From NCBI GenBank assembly GCA_022432975.1, contig CM039512.1, positions 43,871,124 to 43,935,123 of the forward strand: a DNA stretch of 64,000 bases, given 5' to 3'. Shown here in pieces: positions 57,441 to 64,000 of the stretch; the first letter of the stretch is position 1; every line of letters begins with the position of its first letter. Origin of the DNA: Begonia masoniana. Its lineage: Eukaryota; Streptophyta; Magnoliopsida; Cucurbitales; Begoniaceae. The position numbers and the translations under genes were made by a program. Under the pieces are notes generated by a model that made no database searches, was not told the DNA's origin, and was given only the letters and a program-made list of their open reading frames with translations.

Positions 57441-58520
57441 GTTCATTCATTCTTTTTTTTTTTTCTCATTTACCACAAATTCTCATTTAAGAACATTAGT
57501 TTACAAGTATGTGCGATAATTCCTTGAGTTATAAACTTGAAACAAGCATTTTGATATTGGCTGTTCTAACTCAAATAATGAGCTTCTCATCCTAGCGAAT
57601 TGTGATTCTTGCGCTCCCGCTTGTCATAAGATCAAACACCGACCCTCGTAAACATTAGTTGTTTCACTCTCTTGGTCTTAGTCCAACCCATAATGAGCTT
57701 CCTCAAACCATTGAATCCAACATCATCGAAAAGCAAATTCTCCGAGCATAGAGGCCCAAGCCCATTAAACTATCTATTAACCTCACTGCGCAAGAACTTG
57801 CTTATTTGTCATATGAGTTTGCATTTATAGTCATTAGATTAAGATTATTTTCATTATTTATAATTGATTATAATTATTTTATTAGGGAACATCATCACGT
57901 AAAGCTAGAATTTAGAATCATCAGCTGTCTATACTTGAGATTTCAAAGCAGGTGTAGATTTAAATCATGCAAGAACAGCTTTTCATTTAATAAACCCAGA
58001 AGGAATCAAATAAAAAGGCCAAATCCCACCTCAAAAATGACGTCTTCATTGAATTTCCAATCACCCTTTTAAATGAAATAACAATTACTAACACAAATCT
58101 ACCATTAACTAGCCAAAAGAACTGCAAAAGCAGTGAACAATAATATCAACAGCATATGAAGGCCAAATAGTTAAAAAAACAAAAAAGGCCTGTAGGTAGA
58201 ATTACCTGCTCCAAAAATTGTCTTATGAGCAAGAAATTTCAAGTTCGAAACTGCATGAAGCCCACAGAACTTAAAGAGTAGTTACTCGTAAACGAAAATA
58301 TTATAAACCGGATAATTAACTGAGCGATGAAGGCCTATTGGCATAAGAATAGTTGAAAAAAGAATCAAAAGCTCCTGCATTTTGATTTTCTAAACATAAT
58401 AAACTTATTTGATAAAAATAATATGTTCAGCCAATAATAAACATTAAAAATGGCTAAATACATTTCCTAAAGAAGATGAAGATATTCAATTATGAGAACC
58501 ATGTCTAAATTTTCCGTGTA
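57441..58520. other. 3' flank of the STICHEL-like gene
   Basis: No supported gene. The stretch nearest 58520 should hold the 3' UTR and polyadenylation signals of the STICHEL-like transcript. Confidence 0.45.
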
Positions 58521-61500
58521 TTACCTAGGAGAATTGACAGAAAGACACTTTCCACAACAGATGAGTTTTAGCAGGGGCCGTGGTTTTTGTTTTTGGATTT
58601 TCAACCTCGATAGCTGCGGAAGAAATCGGTCAAACAAACATCAGAAAATTGATCACGACTAGAGTCATTATTATGTACAACAAACAGAGGGTTCAATCTA
58701 AAATGAAACACCATAGCCAATAAAGTCAGTAATGTCTTTAAGTGCCTTTATACCAATCCATGACTGGCTATGTCACGTCTAAGCATAACATCATCGAAAG
58801 TTATTCATATTTTATTTAGTACAATAGAACCAACTCAGCCTCATCAGCGGGTCGACCCGGCCTGACCGGCTGAATCAGAGCCCAGGTTGAGCCCGGGGTT
58901 GGGCTTGATGAGCCCACCCTAAATAGGGTGGTTCGAGGTCAAGCCTGCAGGGATTGGACCCATGAGCCAGCATCCCAGCCTACTTTTTTTAATCAATTCT
59001 AGCAAATTTTTGCTTTAGTGTCGTGGCTCCGGGGCACTAGAGCGAAAATTCGCCATAATTGTTTAAAAGGAAACAGTTCGTAGGGCAGCTCAGCTATTGA
59101 AAAAGAGGTCTGGGCTCGACCTGAAATTTTTTTTTTTTCGGGGCCGGCCTGCTGGTCTTGAGAACCAACCTTTGACAAAAAGATAGAATGGAAAATAGAT
59201 GGTCCATTAATGTTTTCATCATTGCTAGAGCGAGATTTGTTATTAAAACATCAAAGATATTTCCACACGAATAAAACAACCTGAGGATGGTTCATAAGAA
59301 AATCAGCATTGAGTTGACAATGCATTACCTTCCTCCGAGTTGCTCTACACGCTTTCCAGCAAACTAAGCTTCTTGATTGAGGTTCGAGTCTCCTGAAAAT
59401 TCAAACCAACTCTGAGTTTAAAACAAAATATACGAAACGAAGTCTCTGATAGTATGACCAATGAGAATTATAAAACTTCTTCAAGATTTCAATGGAGCTT
59501 TAAGTGCAAACATTTTATCTTGACTTTTAGTTCAATGCAGTTTAATCTGCGTTCATTTTCGACTAAGGCAAAACTAATAATCAAATTGGAACACATACAA
59601 GTTCTCTTGTTCGAGTTTTTCAGCTATCGAAATGGCTTTACGTTTTGACCATCTGCTACGCTGTGAATATCCTTCTGCCTGCTGAATAACATGAGCAAGG
59701 GAAACCTTCCCTCTCACTATGCTCTGACTATGGCTTAGATTCCCAAATTTATTCCTTTCTTGAATTGAAGGTGCGTTAGATTTCTTACTAGAACCAGCTG
59801 CTTCTCCCGCATGGCAATGAGCACGATTGTAGCTATTCTTTTCTGCAGGCGAAGCTGGTACTTCAACAATTTCACTATTTCTGATTTCTTGATCAGGGTG
59901 CAGGAACTGGGACTGGGGAGTGATGTTATTTGTAAGTTTACCATGTGATAAACTGTTCTTGGAAGCTGATAAAATGAGAGGTGCTGGATCTTTTGATTCA
60001 CATCTGATTTCAATCGTCACTGGAGACCTTAAAACTGCCTCAAATGCTCGTAAGATTTGCCCTCTGCACCTCTCTGCCATTGATTTTGCCAGATGTGAAC
60101 TGAACATCAACTGCACAGTGGGAGCTGAAAGGAAGAAATGGTACGAACATGTAAGAATTTGTCGACAAGGACAGGAAACAATGCTCATCAAAGGACAGAA
60201 CAAAGAGATATATTATATTCTTCTATTACATCCAGGCATTAAAAATGTTGTTTGTTTTTCTTTATAGGAGTTGAGAGGTAGAACTTCAAAAAAATATATA
60301 AAATCTACCGGCACCGAAAGTGACTGATATCAGCTTTCCTTCTTGGCTTAGAAACTCTTTAGTTCCACTTATCTGAATTTGTTGCAAAACGTCCAACCAT
60401 ATTTCTTCAATTTCATGATGACTTTTACTGTAGATCTGCTTTGCAGCAATCCTCGTATTTTCAGAAGATAATGTCGATGTCTGTTGAGGTACCAAAACAT
60501 CTGCAACTTGTCTTCTTCTGTCCAAACTAACACTCTTTTTCATTCCATTCTCACATAAGTTAGACTGTCGAGTATGGCTACCATTCCTTGACTTACCAGC
60601 CATCTCAGCCTTCTCACTAGATCTCCTCAAATCTAGTCCATTAACATTATTCAGAGCTAAGGGACTGTGATTAAAACTATCCTCTGCAGAACTAGACACC
60701 ATATACTGCTGATCTGGAGCAAGTTGAAGCAATGCTGCTGTTAACCAAGTTAATTTGTCGCTTGACATCCTTAATTGCTTTTCAGCTTCTGATAATATTC
60801 TTAGTGCTTGACGCAACTTCTCCATATCATCTTTTGATACTGAAACAAAAAAAAAAATGTACTTCTAATCAAACAAATATTAGAGAGAATCTGTAACCAA
60901 CAAAGAAAATGGTCATGAAGGATCAGAAAGATAAATTAATTTGATTGTAAAAACTGAATATTATCATAATAAATGCATCCTTATGTGATTCTCATTATTT
61001 ACCAGTTGATAAAATCATCGACTTACATGGTTGCCGTCGAAAAAACTTCCTTCTGGGTCTTTCTTTAGTTAAATCATAACTGCCAGCAAGTATATCGGTA
61101 ATTACAGTTGCAAGTTGTGACATCAAGCCCAAAGGTTCAACACCAGTTTCCATTATCGTTCTCAAATTCTTTACGGTGTTTACTGTGTCAGCAGATAACG
61201 CTAAATCAAGAAGATCTACCAATTTCTCATCAGAGATAAGGCCAACCTACAAGTAAAGATTGTGACAACTGAGCATCAAGTAACATCTTTAAAAAAACAA
61301 GTAATAATAATGATTATAAAAGAACATAAACTTCATAATAATAAAATAAAACAAAACAGAGTGGCTGGAAGCATGTTGCAGTAATCACTAACCACAAAAA
61401 TTACTTTCAGAAAGGTAACAATTCTCAGAGCAGAAAAATTTAAATCAATATTGTTTCAATAAAAAATGTTGTTTCATTTTATTGCAGCCAAAATCCAGAT

Positions 61501-64000
61501 GATAAAAGATTTAAATGTACAGGAACGGACAATGGAATCAGAACTTATCGAATCCATCAAAGCAAAGAACTTCCTTCCCCAAAAATGATAAACATTAGTG
61601 CAAAATGAAACGAGAAATTGGAGAAAAGAAGGATTATTGATGAAGATGTTAAAAGAAGCAGAGATAAAGATCAAAGCATCTCATGACATTGAATAACGTT
61701 TGCATGAGAAACCATCCGCCAAGCTCTCAGTGTGTCGACCAGAAAGTGATTAAAATGTTAGGGGATAAAATCATAAAGAACAAAGAGGACACAACTATTA
61801 TTTGAGAGGGTGACAAGTAAAAAACTGAATTAAGGAAGCCCCACAATTCAGACGGAGCATACAAGGTTTCTACCTCTAATCATGTCATTTATTAGTGAAT
61901 TATTATATATTCTCCATACCAAAGATATGTAATTGTAAAAATGAATTCTTCCAAAGTAACAAGCACGAACAGCATTAAATATTTCAACGTTTACCGACAT
62001 GAATAATTCTAGATATACTTTCAAACTTACAGAAAAAAGCTAACGTGCCATTTTTCATTTCTCCAATTTTTTATAAATATAGTTAAATGTTCAATAAATG
62101 AAAAAGCCCTCTCAGCATCACTTAATATACTACATATGCAATATATTACCATAAACTCAAATGCAACTTTAATAGCTTGAATTCAGGAGTGACGGAGAAG
62201 GAAGAGAAGGGAGAACTAACCAATTCTTGAACTAGAGGCACAGAAATTCTTTGACCAAGCAAACTCAGTTGCTCAAGAGTCATCTCAGCATCCCTTAATG
62301 ATCCATCTGATCTTGATGCAATAAGTTTCAGAGCATCCTTATCGATTTCCAGATCTTCTTTGGTTGCAATCCATTGTAAGGTATAGATAATATCAGCATC
62401 TTTCAGTTTCGGAAAAAAGAATTTCTGGCAACGTGATATGATTATGTTGGGCAAAACATCAAGGCTTGAACTGACAAGGACAATAACAATTTGTCTGGGT
62501 GCTCGATCTATAACCTTCGAGATAGAACTCCAACAATTAGCCGGTAACGAATCACAGTCATCAAAAATAAACACCCTATATTGCAAAGGAAGATGGGAAA
62601 CATTCATATTGTCTAGTAGTTCCGTAATGCTCTCCAAATCAACATCACTAACTGGGCCTACTTCCCTTATGGCTCCACTTTTACCCACATCACATGCAAT
62701 GCAAGAATTGCAAAAACCACAAGGCTTGGGAGGTTCCAAAGACTGACAATTTAAAGCTCTAGCGAATATTCGAGCACAAGAAGTTTTTCCTGTACCGCGA
62801 GGTCCGTAAAACACATAAAGCAACCCGACCTTCTTTTTTGAGACTGCATTGGAAAGAGCTTGGGTGACCAAATTCTGTCCAACTAGATCTCTAAAGGTTT
62901 TCGGCATGTATTTTTGGGTCAAACTTTGGTGCCTAATATGATGTCTGCTTAACTTTCTCTGATTGCCAGATCTTACTTCAGAGTCGACATCAAATTCGAC
63001 ATCATGTTCATATAAATTATCTGCGAAGATTCCCAGTTCGCCAGAATAATTGTGCACCCAGCCATTATTATCACAGCTTTCCTGCGATCCAGATGCTTCA
63101 ACTAGTAGAGGTAGAGCATCACCATCAAATTTTGCACGTGAATTAGACTGATCAGATGGTATTGGAATGTCATAAGTTTCTCTAACATGAGGAATCGGAC
63201 CATCTTTTCTTAGCCTGGTATCTGACGAACCACAAGCAAAGCTTCTACCAGCCGAGTCTAGAAAATTCTTACCCCTGTCGTGTATTCTTGACCAATTCCA
63301 AGGAATTCCACACCCATTTCCAGGACCTCTAGTAACATTTTGCTTACTATACTCTTCTTTCTCTTCTTCCATATAACACTTTGGACAAGATGTACCTGCT
63401 GCCAATGAATTAGAATCTACAGATAATTCATTCAGAGTTCCCATATCTCTGGAAGTTGAAGAAACTCGATTTCTTCTTGGTCCTCGAAATTTACGTCTTT
63501 GGGTTCTATTTGATCCATTGCAGTGGCTACGCATACTAGTTTCTGGTTCATCGATAATTTTCTCCTGTCGAGAGTATCTTCCTCGCTGAGCAACATTACA
63601 AGATGACACACCATCACTATCCATTGGAACTTCTTTTAACTGCTCTGACAAGGTTTTTGTCTGAACTTCCTGGACATGTTTTCCCTTTTGCTTACTCCTC
63701 TTACCTTTAGGTTCAGAATTTCCAGAAACAACTTCATGACCCATATGACTAACACATTGATCTAGCAGAGACTCCACATAGGCACCAACAACACCATTTC
63801 CATCACTTCTATGAGTTGATTCTTCTCTTTGAATTCTTCTACTATCCAAAGTTTCACCTTTGCTACCAACCTCACTAGGAGCAACTTTTGATGTTGCATT
63901 GATACCTAATTGTGGAGAACTTCCGGACAACTTCCTTCCTTTCCTTCCAGGCTGTATCCCAAGAGAACTTCTTCCCTCTCGAACCGTTGTATCCCCATCA
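58521..64000 (-). CDS. STIL: STICHEL-like protein (DnaX-type AAA ATPase), N-terminus beyond the window
   Basis: Exons on the minus strand: 64000-62221 (open at the edge), 61246-61027, 60839-60309, 60124-59599, 59392-59329, 58613-58521. All joins are GT..AG and in frame, giving 1070 visible residues. The first 340 or so are polar with basic clusters (RTQRRKFRGPRRNR). A DNA polymerase III gamma/tau-like ATPase core follows: YMPKTFRDLVGQ, Walker A GPRGTGKTS, zinc motif CGFCNSC, FIFDDCDSL, sensor IISRCQKFFFPKL, then the lid helices. The later exons carry the plant-specific tail, ending in WSKRKAISIAEKLEQENL, RLEPQSRSLVCWK and GKCLSVNSPR. In Arabidopsis STICHEL controls trichome branch number. Which STICHEL-like paralogue this is cannot be decided. 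The last intron (58614-59328) holds GC-rich repeat material. Confidence 0.93.
58830..59160. repeat. GC-rich repeat fragments inside the last STICHEL-like intron
   Basis: CAGCGGGTCGACCCGGCCTG near 58846 and GAGCCCGGGGTTGGGC near 58886 use the same words as the 53880 block. A T9 run and GGGGCCGGCCTGC follow near 59130-59150. The insertion appears tolerated because it lies between intact splice sites. Confidence 0.55.

Noticed and set aside
59340..59395. GAGGTTCGAGTCTCC as a tRNA T-arm
   Set aside because: It lies in a conserved STICHEL-like coding exon, and no cloverleaf can be formed around it.
59920..60267. 115-codon plus-strand ORF within the STICHEL-like gene
   Set aside because: Shadow of coding exon 4 on the other strand.

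Overview
The window is nuclear DNA of a flowering plant, almost certainly a eudicot. Genes are intron-rich with GT..AG splice sites, intergenic DNA is AT-rich, and large plant-type LTR retrotransposons and a small MITE are present. No organelle or bacterial signal was seen. The species cannot be named from the sequence.

Region 1 (1-25.7 kb) is a stack of nested LTR retrotransposons, all coding on the minus strand. At the left edge is a SIRE/Maximus-like Ty1-copia element. Its 5' LTR (6906-8126), tRNA-iMet primer site, gag and pol are visible. Downstream of pol is a third sense ORF of at least 624 codons that runs off the window. Next to it lies an old, broken small gypsy chromovirus (8245-8474 plus 21072-about 25.65 kb). 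A gypsy LTR, now solo, inserted into its integrase (8475-21066, TSD GTTAA). A nearly intact Tekay/Del-like gypsy element then inserted into that LTR (8885-18683, TSD CGTTC, 1491-codon gag-pol). The LTRs of this youngest element carry 54-bp tandem repeats, each with a TGACGTCA palindrome.

Region 2 (25.8-39.9 kb) is the genic part. A papain-type protease propeptide fragment and a copia relic lead into three genes. These are a bromodomain GTE transcription regulator (plus, 11 exons, 578 aa), a plant seipin (plus, 2 exons, 532 aa) only 334 bp further on, and a NIP-type aquaporin (minus, 5 exons, 267 aa) converging on seipin. Exon joins were worked out by hand and all preserve frame. They are followed by a gypsy relic and a C-terminal UDP-glycosyltransferase fragment.

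Region 3 (40-58.5 kb) has no intact gene that I can recognise. It holds a 3-kb LTR-like block, a 397-bp PIF/Harbinger-like MITE with TAA duplications, degraded retrotransposon sequence, and a 3-kb near-perfectly centred inverted repeat (about 50.07-53.06 kb). The inverted repeat arms carry an unidentified exon-bearing gene fragment. There is also a 210-bp direct duplication and several GC-rich CGGGTC-type repeat blocks.

Region 4 (58.5-64 kb) is the 3' part of a STICHEL-like gene (minus, six visible exons, 1070 residues visible, start beyond the right edge). It has a DnaX-type AAA ATPase core.

The host genes do not form a pathway. They are ordinary neighbours acting in chromatin reading, lipid droplet biogenesis, small-solute transport and trichome/cell-shape control. 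The most distinctive material is in the transposons: the extra ORF of the copia element, the bZIP-site arrays of the gypsy LTRs with their rearrangement, and the large hairpin-forming inverted repeat.
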